A stretch of DNA of 64,000 bases, from NCBI GenBank assembly GCA_009761415.1, contig QUOL01000008.1, positions 620,001 through 684,000 on the forward strand. The letters are read 5' to 3'. Numbering within the stretch: the stretch's first letter is position 1; the number at the start of each line of letters is the position of its first letter. Position numbers and translations under genes: made by a program. The notes beneath the pieces were generated by a model that was given only the letters and a program-made list of their open reading frames with translations, ran no database searches and was not told the origin of the DNA. The DNA is from Sarcomyxa edulis. Taxonomy: Eukaryota > Basidiomycota > Agaricomycetes > Agaricales > Mycenaceae. Positions 44,120-54,539 of the stretch are shown here, in pieces.

Positions 44120-44311
44120 TGGGAGATAATATGATTGTCGACGTTGCGTTTGATGATGCCCAGCGTGGTGGCGGAGTTTCAAATACACTTGCTTCTCACT
44201 CTCATCGTTCTCACCGGCGTGTTCATACACCTTTCTCCAGCATTGACAAGTACGTACGATTTTCCTTGTTCTCATATAGCTACTAGCTAACAATACTATT
44301 ATGCTACAGGG
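44120..44311. promoter_or_regulatory. Divergent promoter, Plavaka and coiled-coil gene
   Basis: Only 192 bases separate the two start codons, so regulatory sequence must be shared. No specific box is assigned. Confidence 0.5.
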
Positions 44312-44835
44312 ATGTCGACTCTGTTGGAATTACATCTCGACGCCGGGCATCCACAAGCTCAGACCAAAGAGGTATGTCCTCCCCTTTCTCACTACCCTTG
44401 CCATGCACTCCGCAACTTATATATATCTACAGACTCCTCTCATCAGCTCCTCTCAAGAAGCTGAATACGTTCTCGAAGCCGCCGATGCAAAACGAGAGAC
44501 TTGTCACGCTGAGAAATTACTGGCCGAATGTCGAATGAGAGAGGCCATCCTTCAAGTGCGGCTCTACCGTATTCGATTGGAACGGGCACAGGAACAGCTA
44601 AACGAGGCTAATCGGAATGTTGGACGTGCTCGTCATTCGGTTCGAAAGAGCGGGCATTTTGCTGTATTGAAGCGTACAAACGACTTCGATGTTCATACTC
44701 GTGTCCATCAGTACAAACGTACGTCAGTTTCTTTGTTTTTAAGTGATGATATCAATATACTGAACACCCCTTCTGAATACAGAGAACTACTATGTCAACC
44801 TCGATGGAAGGACCCTTGCTGTAGAGTTGGATTAG
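44312..44835 (+). CDS. Small coiled-coil protein divergent from Plavaka
   Basis: Three exons fit exactly: 44312-44371, 44433-44718 and 44783-44835, giving about 133 residues. It starts MSTLLELHLDAGHPQAQTKE and then forms a long charged helix (AEYVLEAADAKRETCHAEK, then LYRIRLERAQEQLNEANRN) with heptad spacing. It ends NYYVNLDGRTLAVELD. No catalytic motif. The position suggests an accessory protein of the Plavaka element, for example a dimerising partner, but that is inference. Confidence 0.7.
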
Positions 44836-46286
44836 GAGGCTTGTCGGCTACGTCTCGTCTTGTACCGGTCTTGTACCATTCTCTGAATCGTCTATTATAC
44901 TTTGAACTTGCTCTGAATATGCATCAAATATAACATATGAGACTACAAATACTACGACAGCAAAGATAGACCATCCTAAGTACGTTGGACGACCACCTTG
45001 AGCTGGCAAGTCATCTCGTTACTCCTTCCCTTTTGACCGCATAAATCCTGCAACGTAGGCGGCGGCGGAAAAGCCCTAGACAAGAACAGGGACTCCATGA
45101 TTTGATGATCAGCAGAAATATCATTCCGACGAATGAGCGACTCGACTCTACATGGAAGCGTGGGTTCTGTTATGGTGTAAATAAATCCCCCCCCCCATTA
45201 ATATCCAACAGCAACCCTCCCCCACTCGGTACATTCACCCTATCAGATGACGTTTTCAGAGCCGACACAAATGGCCATCAGACTAATCAATGCATGTATA
45301 TGAAGGCAAAACTCACGTATAACCCATAACCACCGGCCGTCAAACTCTTGTCGAAGACACCAGGTAAGCCCATCTCCCTCTCCTCCAACTTGATTGCCTC
45401 AGTGACCGTTGGATCTGCATCGGAAATCGAGTGCTTCGAGCGTTTTGAGTTCTCTGGTTGTCGACTCTCGGCTTCTTGGGTTTGGGCTATATTTGTTTCT
45501 GGTGTAGGTATAGGGAATCGCATGCGTCCTATTTCACCAACTGCAAGGAAAGTGGGTGCGTTAGAGGTGGGTTCTTGGAGCTGGGCAGCGCGTTGCAGAG
45601 GAGATGTAAGTGGGGCGTGTACGGACGTCGAGGATGAAGTGATAGGTCGTAAGACAGAGAGAACAAAAGGTGAGGAGTGTTGGGAATAGGAACATGGTTC
45701 TGAAGATGATGTGGAGATGGGCGATGTTATTCTGTGTGCTGAAGCGAGGCTGTTCATCGTAGGTTTCCGAAATGATTTGGGCACTTGTACATACCTTCAC
45801 CGCAAGTTTGGCAATTGAAATTTCGGTAGATAGGGCTCCTGGAAGGGTCCATTAGTTCGCTGGTTTCAGGCTTGTGAGTTACTTTATCCCTCTGGATGGC
45901 GACTATGGAAAAATCTCAGAAAATCATTTAAAACTCGGTAGAGAGAATTGCGTACCAATTTTGAGGACAAACAGAGGATAGGAGAAGGAAATGGATGGCA
46001 GAGACAAGACCAGATGTGTACAGCAGCACGATTGATAGTGGCTGCAAACTCAGCGTCAAAAGTTCGAGCAGCTCGAACTTTAATTCCCACGGGGTAGATT
46101 TACCGCCAGCGGTAGATTTACCCCCTGGGAATATTGACCCTGATGCCAGCATGAACGGGCGCTATGGCTGAGCGCTCGAGGTGTTGAGCTACATTCACTG
46201 CACTCTTCATCGTATAAGGACCATCCACACTTTCCGGTTCTCAAATCTCTGTCTCTGTTTGAAATCGGTGCGGCACTAGCCGCACC
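44836..46286. other. Intergenic with unresolved minus-strand frame
   Basis: A minus-strand frame at 45287-45784 (MPKSFRKPTMNSLASAHRI onward, Ser/Pro/Thr-rich) may be part of a small gene. Upstream of it, around 45800-45850, the same strand reads NFNCQTCGEGMYKC, a possible Cys pair motif. I cannot build a convincing gene. A C-rich run lies near 45188. Confidence 0.3.
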
Positions 46287-49200
46287 ATGGCTCGGGAAAA
46301 AACCAATGATCCTCCACCAGGTGAGTATCGGACGTATATTCTACTTGTCTGCATACTGAGTCTGTCGTATTCCTGCAGACAATACACAGACAACTTCCAA
46401 TGATAGGCCTCGGCGTGCTAACCGTGGAACTGGAGGAAGAATAGCGCGAATGGAAAGCATCTCAGAGAAAATCACTCGCCCTCAACGTCCGAAAAAAACG
46501 GGTCTCGAGACTATTCCTGAAAGTGCTGCTATCAACCCAATGGCACCTCCGGCTGCTGTCAAGCCTCGTCGCGCTAAAAAGGTATATTTCATACTTAGGA
46601 TTTGGAACACGCCAATGACCCTCTATATTATCAGAATGCACCGGAACCTGGGCCATCTCAGAATGGTCCTTCGACACAAGTCCCAGAGCCCCCTGGTCAA
46701 ACATACATGGTTCCCCCTGGGACTGAGCCAAGTCTCAATGGTCCTCGAAGTCCAAGGTTTCAGCTTGCCAACGGTCAACGATTTGGGTTTCGAAGCGGCA
46801 ACATCCATTCAACTCCTGCATCAGCCATTCGCAATCCTTCACCGACACCGACTCCTTCCGCCTCGTCTGTAAAGCAGCCCTCTGCATCAGGTAGTCGTTC
46901 ACAACCCCAAACAGGCCGTCATCATTCCCCTGTCATAGACCCACATTTGAATCTTCTAGGTCCTCGAAGACCTGCGACTACAAGTTCCACTACAGTCAAT
47001 TCTCGGTCGCCTCCATCTAGGTCATTGACTCCAGAACAACGGATTGGCAGCCACCGAGGCCCCGTAAGTGGGTCGAACACTTCGTCTCAACAACCCTCCA
47101 GACCAAACCGAGAGACTATCCGATTGCGGCCTGCACCACCTAATCCCTTCCGACCCATCACTCATCGCGCTCCCCCTCGAGTTCCAACACCAGAACCTCC
47201 CAAATGTTTGCAACAGAACAAGCCGACATCGTCTTCTCAGATGGCGTCAGACGATGAACAACCAACACGGCCAAACTCAGTCAATCCTGAGGATGAATTC
47301 GAGGGCAGGGACTTCTACAATGATATCGAGGATTGGCACTATGGAGATGGCAGATACCCTCCAACGGCCAAAGATCCCAATGATGACATCGATGAGTTCT
47401 GGCTTCGACGCGGGGATGAGGTCGAAGATGGAGATGAAGACGGGCCAGTAGAAGAAGACGAAGAAGAAGGATATGAAGACGGATCTAGGGATAGGGATGG
47501 AGCTGGAGAAAGAGGCGGAGATGATGATGGAGAAAGAGGCGGAGGCGGGGGAGAACGAGGCCAAGGCAGGGGAGAAGGAGATGGAGCTGAAGGAGGCAGA
47601 GGCAGGGGAGAACGAGGCCGAGGTAGGGGAGAAGGAGATGGAGCTGAAGGTGGAGGAACAGTCGCTTCTCAGCATGAAGACGACGAGTCCACAGGTACGT
47701 GTTTCCCAAGGACTATCGTTTTCCTTGATTGTCACCATAATGTTTACACTTTTACAGACAGTCTCAGTGATGAAGATGCTACTTCGAGGAGAAAACGAAA
47801 ACGTAATGTTTTTCAATTGCCCGGAGTCCTATTGCTTATCTTCGCCTTCTCCTAGGTCCACAGAAAACAAAAAAAAAACAGGCTAGTAGTCCGACGTCTT
47901 CTTAAGTCACTCAATTGAGCTAATTTCTTATCGCAGCATCAAACCAATGATTCACTCGAAGACATGGATGTTGATGACGACGCCAATGTTCTTCAAGAGC
48001 ATCGTAAACGTAACAGAGGTCCTCGTCCTCCTGATCCAGCACGCCTTCGGGAATCTGCCGTCGTCCAGTCCCAACTTCAAGGGCCAGCTGGTTTTGTCAA
48101 CGACGACAACAACAACGACGACAACAACAACAACAACAACAGCAGCAGCAGCAACAACAACAACAACAACCACAGCAGCAGCAGCAACAACAACAACCAC
48201 AGCAGCAGCAACAACAACCACAGCAGCAGCAACAACAACAGCAACAGCAACAACAACAGCGACGATGAAGACGAGTCTCAGCCTGTTCGGAAGAGGGCAA
48301 AACGGCACTCAAAAAATCGATCAGATGGTGCTCTACCGACCCAGCTTCAGTTCTACCCCAGCCTCTGGGCGGATATTCTAGAAGAGAGCAAACAAAGGTA
48401 CCGTCTATATCTTGCAACAGAAAACGCGTTTCCGCACCCCAAGAAGGACCGACATCGAGCCACCGAATGTCTGATGGAGGCTATTGCTGCGCACGAAGAA
48501 GATGGTGGTAAAGTCGAGCAAGGTAAGAGTGTCTTCCTGAACGCAATGAGACTCATATATTTACAATATTACAGGATACATGGAAGACTACGAGCAAGAC
48601 ATGATTACCTTGGTACGTGGCATCTTTGCTCATCGTTGTTTACATTCACAGTCATTTTCAGGTATACCAAGAAGGCTCGACTTTTCGTGGCCGCCTGAAA
48701 GACCTCGCCGTTACTATCGTAACGGCGCACTATCAGCTCTTCTCAACAAAGCCCGGTCTAAGCCGTACGAGTTACACTCAATACACTGCAAAGAGGGTCA
48801 AGAAACTTTTATCCGACGGGAATTTTCACAAGAATGGGAAAGATGAGCAGGTGAGTCTCCCGCACCGGGGAATTTTCTACCGTCGCTACCCGCTAATGAT
48901 GTCTTACCAATCTAGGATCGAACGAACAACTTCGCGCATGTAGCTCTACGTGAACTCTGCATCCAATTTTATTACAGCCGCAACGAAAGTCTTGCCACTC
49001 TATTTCCCGAGGAATTTGCTGTTCTTCCTCGTAAAGCTCTCTGCCTCGCGGCAACTTGTGTATGTCGCATATATCCTGTCTGACCTTGACATGCTTACCC
49101 CAAATGCAGCTTCGACATTGCCTTGATGAGTGGAGCACAGGCACCCGGGTAGTCGAACGGTTCAACGGCAGCACATACAGGGGAATATGGAAAGCCATGC

Positions 49201-49407
49201 TGGCACTTATTAACAGGGTTGATTCAGACGACTATCATTCGGCAAAATTACAGACATCTCTGGAGCAGTGGGCATATATCGGAGGGTGCGTTATGCATAG
49301 TAATAAATCAAGATTCATTCTAACATGTCAGTTTCTCTAGGGCTCGTTCCGGAATAGAGGAAAATGGGAACCCCGAGGATTACGGTCTCGGTGTCGACCT
49401 CGACTGA
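46287..49407 (+). CDS. DUF6532-domain protein with long disordered N-terminus
   Basis: Starts MAREKTNDPPP. A short first intron follows, then a basic segment (RPRRANRGTGGRIARME), several hundred Pro/Ser/Thr-rich residues, an acidic, Gly-rich coding minisatellite and an Asn/Ser homopolymer tract. The C-terminal third is the DUF6532 domain: YPSLWADILEESKQRYRLY, ENAFPHPKKDRHRATECL, GSTFRGRLKDLAVTIVTAHY, NNFAHVALRELCIQFYYS, ending GLGVDLD. Around eight introns of 45-65 nt are implied. DUF6532 proteins are very numerous in mushroom fungi and have no known activity. It lies between the Plavaka gene and the right end of the insertion, so it may be cargo. Exon boundaries are provisional. Confidence 0.75.
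47500..47655 (+). repeat. Coding minisatellite, Glu/Gly/Arg-rich
   Basis: Imperfect direct repeats of roughly 57 bp built from GGAGAAAGAGGCGGAG- and GAACGAGGCCAAGGCAGGGG-like units, all within the DUF6532 gene's disordered region. Confidence 0.7.
48100..48262 (+). repeat. CAA/CAG trinucleotide tract
   Basis: An almost pure run of CAACAA and CAGCAG-type triplets that encodes Asn and Ser in the gene's frame (AAC and AGC). Long open frames seen on other strands and frames here are artefacts of the repeat. Confidence 0.9.
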
Positions 49408-49890
49408 GGCAAGGCGTACATCCACAAGCATCTTCCATCTCTCAGACGTTAGTATCCACTATATTGTAGCATCGTAGCTCCCTCAACTGGAGCTATATTA
49501 ATCATTATACGGTGCCTTTTGCCAACCTAGATCTATGAAGTACCCACCGTCAGATCTATAAGAAATTTGAACCGATGGCCAGTGTATATCCTCAAATATC
49601 CCAGCTACGGTGAACTTGCATAGATAAGATACACAGCTACATGGATCTGCATAGCACTCCATAGATATGCTATGAAGCTACGTAGATCTACATATAAAGG
49701 TTACAATGCTACATAGATCTACATATACAGATTACAACGCTACAAAGACCTCAGTAGAATTACAAAGACGCCATGCCAGGCTACACAGATCTTCAAAGGT
49801 CGGGACCCTGTCTACAAGGTCTACAGCTCTATGGTCTCCTATGCAAATCTACAGAGATCTGCATAGCTAAATGCCAGTTTACTGATCTGG
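49408..49890. repeat. Right subterminal region with CATAGAT/CTACATAGATC motifs
   Basis: Non-coding. It has many short imperfect repeats of CTACATAGATCTACATAT- and GCTACAAAGAC-like units from about 49620 to 49870. Related CATAGAT-type text lies near 40590-40720 and 27540-27600. These look like subterminal repeats of the inserted element(s). Confidence 0.55.
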
Positions 49891-49891
49891 C

Positions 49892-50093
49892 AGCCTCGCT
49901 GTCAAACGTGGGGCGAACGAGATGGAACGGAGGCAGGCGTGGGATGAATTTCTGGCAAAAGCTGCTCTCCCCATCGACTCGAAGGTGTTACATTCCATCG
50001 ATGTTCTGTGAGTGCCCCTTATCTGATCAACACGGATGACCCTACTCACATCTTGTTTTGAGATGCGAACGTGGTTGTAAAATCCGTCTGTCC
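49892..50093 (+). pseudogene. Family X copy D, 3' part
   Basis: GCGAACGAGATGGAACGGAG and onward translate as ANEMERRQAWDEFLAKAALP and SKVLHSIDVL, matching ATEMEWRQAWDQLLVKT and YSIHIL of copy A. A short intron (GTGAGTGCC to TTTTGAG) and CERG follow, as in copy A. The match ends exactly where the next LTR starts at 50094. It is the other side of the 22 kb insertion. Confidence 0.85.
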
Positions 50094-50526
50094 TGTAAAT
50101 AGAATAGAAGTCAGTTATACGATATTCTAGCGAAATATTACCGCTCGTAGTTTCGGGCGTCTAAGATGCGACCCAGTGAGCTAGGAGCAAGGCTAACCCG
50201 GATGTCCGCGGTCAGTGTTCCTTGCTTCCTTGATCTCCCCGGATATCCACGGGAGTGCTTTGGGTCGCGCGTCTAAGTACGAGTTAACGCCCGATGCCTG
50301 CGAGCCTGAGTACGCCTGAAGGCAGATGATGGTGATGATAAGAAAGATGATATTCTTGGCGCTGTTGAAGCGCCCGCGTGTCTACAAACAATGTGACGTG
50401 ACTACATATGGGTCACGAAGATAGCTACAACGTTGAAGTGCATGAAAGGTCGTGAATGGAAAATATACTATCAAAGATAAAAGAAGAAGAAAAGAGATAG
50501 AGAACCTGGTTCAGATACCCGCTACA
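50094..50526 (-). repeat. LTR of truncated Gypsy element
   Basis: 433 bp. Read on the minus strand it begins TGTAGCGGGTATC and ends CTATTTACA, giving inverted ends TGTA/TACA. It directly follows the polypurine tract of the minus-strand element and directly abuts the homologous part of copy D, which fixes both boundaries. No partner LTR is present in the window. Confidence 0.75.
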
Positions 50527-50537
50527 GAGCCCCCCTA
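50527..50537 (-). promoter_or_regulatory. Polypurine tract overlapping the ORF stop
   Basis: On the minus strand TAGGGGGGCTC lies directly before the LTR's TGTAGC. The TAG is the stop codon of the extra ORF, so coding sequence and replication signal overlap. Confidence 0.65.
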
Positions 50538-53240
50538 TTGTCCAGTCACGACGAAATTGGCCGGAACCTCAGGGATAGCTAGGTCCTTCAGATCAACGTG
50601 GCGCCAACCCCGACCGAAAGTAGCTCCCAGGTACTCGTTCGCATTCAAGAAGTCTTTAGCAGTAGGCAGGAGTTCGGGGGAGTGCCAGCCACGATTAGCG
50701 TACCGCAGGAAGTCATGCCAACCGCCGGCCGTCCTAGGTTCTACTTTCCCGCTTTCCAGCTGTTCGTAGATTGTGTCGAAAACGACCAACTCGGTAGCTG
50801 GGTTCCAGTCGCCGTGGAAGTGCTGTAGGTGATCCTCCAATACGCGAGGTGTAGGGTATAGCCATTTGTCTAATTCGTGACTCCCGTATTTGACGTGACC
50901 CAAAAGGGCTGATTCCTCCTCCGGGGAGACCTCGTCGGTTTGAGCGAAACTGAAATCTTTCATGTCCACCTTCCCACGCTGATGTACGGTGACTTGAATA
51001 GAGGGACCGTTCATGTACTGCCGTACAAGATCTTGGCCCCCGTATTTCCGAGCGATCCAGGACAGCGCTCCACCCAGACCCACGAAAGCTCGAGCATGGG
51101 GCCTGCGCAAGACGTCCATCATCCGTGCCTTGTAACGGTTGTATAGTTCGACGCCCCCATTCCCGTACGGTAATTCCGGGTTATGAAACCCGATACTGTA
51201 ATAGACCGACGCCGAGAAATCCATAGGAGACAGAATGGAAGGGCGGAACAAGTGGACGTCTACTTGCCGGACGTAAATCTGAAACTCCAAACCGTGCTCA
51301 ATGGCGAGGGTCAAGGCGCTCTGAATAGAGGAGCATCCTTCGGTGGTATTGGCCAGTAGACGAATCATGACAGCCATATGCATCTTGGAAATGACGAGGA
51401 TTCCCTTCTCGAAAAGCAGATTGTTCCAACGGCAAGAACTGGGGACGCTGCTGACTTCCGAGGGATTCCCTTCGTAGATGAATCGTCGTCTCCACTCCGT
51501 GCATTGGCGCAGCACTCCTTCTCGGGTCATCGACGAACGCTCTTCTTCGGCGTGAGCTGCGATCCGTTCGTCAGTGTCCCTGCTGGAGGAAATGGAGGGA
51601 GGGCGATCCTGTATACGATCGGCTAGACTGAGCCCCTGGGAATACGCAGCGTGAGACATTCCTTCGACCCATCGAGAAACTAAGGATTCGTCTCCAGCGT
51701 TGGAGCGGAACCGGCGGAAATCCGAGGTGGAGGTTGTAGAATCCTCCAACCTGGCAGGGTTTCCTGCCGCGTAGGGCTTAGGTCGTTTAGCGCGCTTGTT
51801 CCGGGCTAGAGCTCGGCGCTCGTACGGTCGTCCTCGACTCTCATTACTTGTCGAGGGCCCCGATACTACTGAACTGTCCTCGTCGACAGCCATAGCATTA
51901 GGGTCGTCGTTAGTGCCAAGGGCGAGAACATTCCCCGATTTAGGTAGACGCCGTCGAGGTGAATATACGACTGTCGTCGCGGCGTGCGTCTCTTTCCCCG
52001 TTTCGACGTCGAATACCTGCCCGGGCAAGGGAGCGTACCGGCAACGATAAACTTCTCTGATGTTGCTGACCGTAATCTCGTCATCCTCGTACATCACCGA
52101 GACTCCATCGTCGTCGTCCTTCTGCTTGGGTCTGAACTTCCAATACAATTTAACCCGCTCTGGTGGCCCGTTGAACAAGCGGTAGTGGTAGCGCTTTTCA
52201 CAGAATTCCGCCTCCTCCCGCGTAACGATTTCACGAGGCTTCCAATTCTCGAAGTCTATGATAAAGGGGTGATAAACGCGTCCTGGTTCGTACGGGTCAC
52301 CGAGACCCCGGTCCCAGTTTTGCTGGAAAGCTTGTCCGAAGTCGTCGTAGAGGAGGACTGACGGGTACAACGCAAGAAGTCCCGGTACGTCCGCTGCGCT
52401 AGCCTCTCCTAAGTCATCGTTAGCAGCGACGAATCGTTGGTAATGTTCGAGGAATCCGGGGTTGAAACGACTGAAACGGGGATCCTTCGCTTCGTCAGTC
52501 GTCCAAGGGTAAAAGACGGGTACATCATGAGCGACCAAGTTCCCGATGTTGACCGTCTGCCAATCCGACGACAACTGGATGACCACGCCTCTGCGAGTTC
52601 TATGGATGAGGTCCATGTCCCCCATCAATTCGACTATTTCAATACCCAACTTCTCAGTCCAGTCGTGCGTGCTCAGCATCCACCACGCGAGAAATCCTCG
52701 TCCGTCCAGTACGCACCGTTTAACCGCGGCACCGACTATCTCGACTTCAGCTTCCGTAGGATACTCGCGTGACAGAATCTTGAAATCGATGAAGTAGGGA
52801 ATGGGAGAACGATGCCCGTAGTGAGTGACCCGGCGTATAGCCAGACAACAGCGTTGTAACTCGAGGATGTGGTTTCGAGCAGCCTGGGCCCAGGCGGGAG
52901 GAATGATATAGACTTCCTTGCCGTCGACCTTGCGAGGGTTAACGGATCGGTCTAAGTGAATATAACTGTCCATTGTGTCCTCAGAATCTTGGGGTATCCA
53001 TCCCTCCCAGAAATGATCGACGCTGAACCATAAAGCTACCTTTGTCCATTCGAAATCCTTTAACGTTCCCGTTACATCAAACGTTCGAGGGTAGCGATGA
53101 GACCTCATATGGTTCATGATGCCATCGGGCAGCGAGAGAGACGAGGAGTTGAGACAGACAAATGGAGTTCCGTTCACCGTGAAAATTCGTGGAACGGGAA
53201 TTCTCCCTGATGAGTTGCGATATAACACTTCCATCTGCAT
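50535..53240 (-). CDS. Large ORF in env-like position of a Gypsy element
   Basis: Uninterrupted frame of about 900 codons from ATG 53240 (MQMEVLYRNSSGRIP); the frame opens further upstream but only with TTG. Recognisable stretches, none of known function, are FDVTGTLKDFEWTKVALWF, WEGWIPQDSEDTMDSYIHL, IPPAWAQAARNHILELQRC, WKPREIVTREEAEFCEKRY and NEYLGATFGRGWRHVDLKD. The middle has a basic and Ser-rich linker (SRGRPYERRALARNKRAKR). I see no signal peptide or membrane helix, so it does not look like an envelope protein. It ends inside the polypurine tract and is co-oriented with pol, so it belongs to the retroelement. The frame is fully open although pol is truncated. Confidence 0.78.
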   Translation of the reverse strand: MQMEVLYRNSSGRIPVPRIFTVNGTPFVCLNSSSLSLPDGIMNHMRSHRYPRTFDVTGTLKDFEWTKVALWFSVDHFWEGWIPQDSEDTMDSYIHLDRSVNPRKVDGKEVYIIPPAWAQAARNHILELQRCCLAIRRVTHYGHRSPIPYFIDFKILSREYPTEAEVEIVGAAVKRCVLDGRGFLAWWMLSTHDWTEKLGIEIVELMGDMDLIHRTRRGVVIQLSSDWQTVNIGNLVAHDVPVFYPWTTDEAKDPRFSRFNPGFLEHYQRFVAANDDLGEASAADVPGLLALYPSVLLYDDFGQAFQQNWDRGLGDPYEPGRVYHPFIIDFENWKPREIVTREEAEFCEKRYHYRLFNGPPERVKLYWKFRPKQKDDDDGVSVMYEDDEITVSNIREVYRCRYAPLPGQVFDVETGKETHAATTVVYSPRRRLPKSGNVLALGTNDDPNAMAVDEDSSVVSGPSTSNESRGRPYERRALARNKRAKRPKPYAAGNPARLEDSTTSTSDFRRFRSNAGDESLVSRWVEGMSHAAYSQGLSLADRIQDRPPSISSSRDTDERIAAHAEEERSSMTREGVLRQCTEWRRRFIYEGNPSEVSSVPSSCRWNNLLFEKGILVISKMHMAVMIRLLANTTEGCSSIQSALTLAIEHGLEFQIYVRQVDVHLFRPSILSPMDFSASVYYSIGFHNPELPYGNGGVELYNRYKARMMDVLRRPHARAFVGLGGALSWIARKYGGQDLVRQYMNGPSIQVTVHQRGKVDMKDFSFAQTDEVSPEEESALLGHVKYGSHELDKWLYPTPRVLEDHLQHFHGDWNPATELVVFDTIYEQLESGKVEPRTAGGWHDFLRYANRGWHSPELLPTAKDFLNANEYLGATFGRGWRHVDLKDLAIPEVPANFVVTGQ

Positions 53241-53756
53241 AGCGACAACTCGACCGGATATCCAGGAAGAGTTGTCGTTCCCTAGGGCAAGAGTAGTTCC
53301 GGATATCCACGAACTTCTCGTTGACCGTCGCAGGGTTTCAACGACTAGATGGTGGTCGCAAATCAAGAGAACTGATTCCTTATCGCGATGAACAGGTCCG
53401 TCCTCCTCCGAATTCCGAAGCTCCCGTCACTAGGTACAGATGGAAGGACCGCCATTTCCAATTCCCGGCTAGGATCGGTCCGTTTCAGGCCAAAGCCATG
53501 CGGCTTCAATAAGAGTAAACGGGCCGGGGTCATCTCGGAAGAAAGCAATTAGAAGCAGGTTCGAAGGAAACTTGAGAAAAGAAATTAATAGGAAAAAAGG
53601 AGAAGGAAAAGAAAAAGAGAAACGAAAAGAAATGTACGAAATTCCGAGACTGCGAAGAAGAGGACCGAAGAAAGAGAGAAGGAACACCGAAATTCGAACA
53701 TCCTGACCGGTGAAGACCAGAGCATAGAGGGTTCGTAGTCTCGCTCCGGCACTTCT

Positions 53757-54345
53757 CATAAATTCCAACGCTTTTTGTACTTGTTCAGCAAGTACGAGGA
53801 GTTTTTCAGATGGAATGCCGGCTCCCAAGTGTCAAATTGGGGACCGTACCCTTCCCACCGGACTAAGAACAGGTAGCGACCCTTTCTCTTATCCCATTTG
53901 TGTCCTACGATGCGTTCGACTTCTTCCTCCGGATCCTCTGGTTTGTTCTTTCGAGTTTCGGGTAGTATGGTCCTCAGACCCAACTCCGGAGGCGATTCCT
54001 CGTAAGCTCTGAGGTGCTCTATGTTGAAGACCGGGGATCCTGGGTACTTGTTGCTTAAACGCAATCGGTAAACCTTCGGGTTGATGACTTCGATAACTTC
54101 AAACGGTCCGATCCATCGTTGGTTCAACTTGGCGCCTTCACCCTTCGACTCAAGCCATTCCAGTGAATGGGGATTGACCAGAACTCGCGACCCTTCCTTG
54201 AAAACCGGCGCTGGCCTACGACCTTTGTTATACGCTTTGGCCTGTTCCTCTTGTGCTCTAGCTATCGCCATCCTCGCTCCTTCTCGGTGCATGGCGATTG
54301 TCTCTAGGAATTCTTTCGCGTCGTCGCGTAGATCATAGGATCGGG
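53757..54345 (-). pseudogene. Gypsy integrase C-terminus and chromodomain, truncated
   Basis: Reads YDLRDDAKEFLETIAMHRE, KAYNKGRRPAPVFKEGSRV, then the GPF module (WIGPFEVIEVINPKVYRL, then SPVFNIEHLRAYE) and a chromodomain (EVERIVGHKWDKRKGRYLF, then WEGYGPQFDTWEP), ending NKYKKRWNL. The catalytic core that should precede it is absent. It is the remnant of pol. Confidence 0.88.
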
Positions 54346-54539
54346 TTGGTGAGATTACGAGTCCTTATGTTTACATAAGATAGACTCGTTCTTCACTCCA
54401 CACAGGGCCATTTCTTAACCCCCCCCCCGTAACGAAAACCGTCGACATGTGGGAAAGTTGATGTCATTGATGTTTTTTGAAAAGTTGTATTGAATACGGA
54501 GAACTCCGCTTCAGTTTGTAGTCTTTTTCGGCTGTTGCC

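Larger units (their letters stand above)
27506..49890. mobile_element. Composite ~22.4 kb insertion inside family X copy D
   Basis: Everything between the two halves of copy D. Inside are a KDZ transposase with an adjacent TET/JBP gene, several accompanying genes, a Plavaka transposase and a DUF6532 gene. A candidate target duplication is TGATCTGGC (27462-27470 and 49883-49891), but gene homology extends slightly past it on the left, so exact ends are uncertain by 20-40 bases. Inverted similarity between ~27.63 and ~40.55 kb suggests at least two elements side by side: a KDZ element (~27.5-40.7) and a Plavaka element (~40.7-49.9). Confidence 0.7.
50094..54345 (-). mobile_element. 5'-truncated Gypsy element with an extra ORF
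   Basis: From the LTR, reading upstream: polypurine tract, an extra ~900-codon ORF, a ~500-bp A-rich spacer, and the integrase C-terminus with chromodomain. Gag, protease, RT, RNase H and the integrase catalytic core are missing, and the coding match stops near 54345. The element inserted in copy D and later lost its 5' part, together with the remainder of copy D. It is unrelated in sequence to the complete element at 17751. Confidence 0.75.

Noticed and set aside
48097..48417. Poly-Cys, poly-Val and poly-Thr frames
   Set aside because: Translations of the CAA/CAG repeat in other frames. Only the Asn/Ser frame joins the DUF6532 exons.
50535..53240. Retroviral-type envelope protein
   Set aside because: No signal peptide, transmembrane segment or cleavage-site pattern; only the position is env-like.
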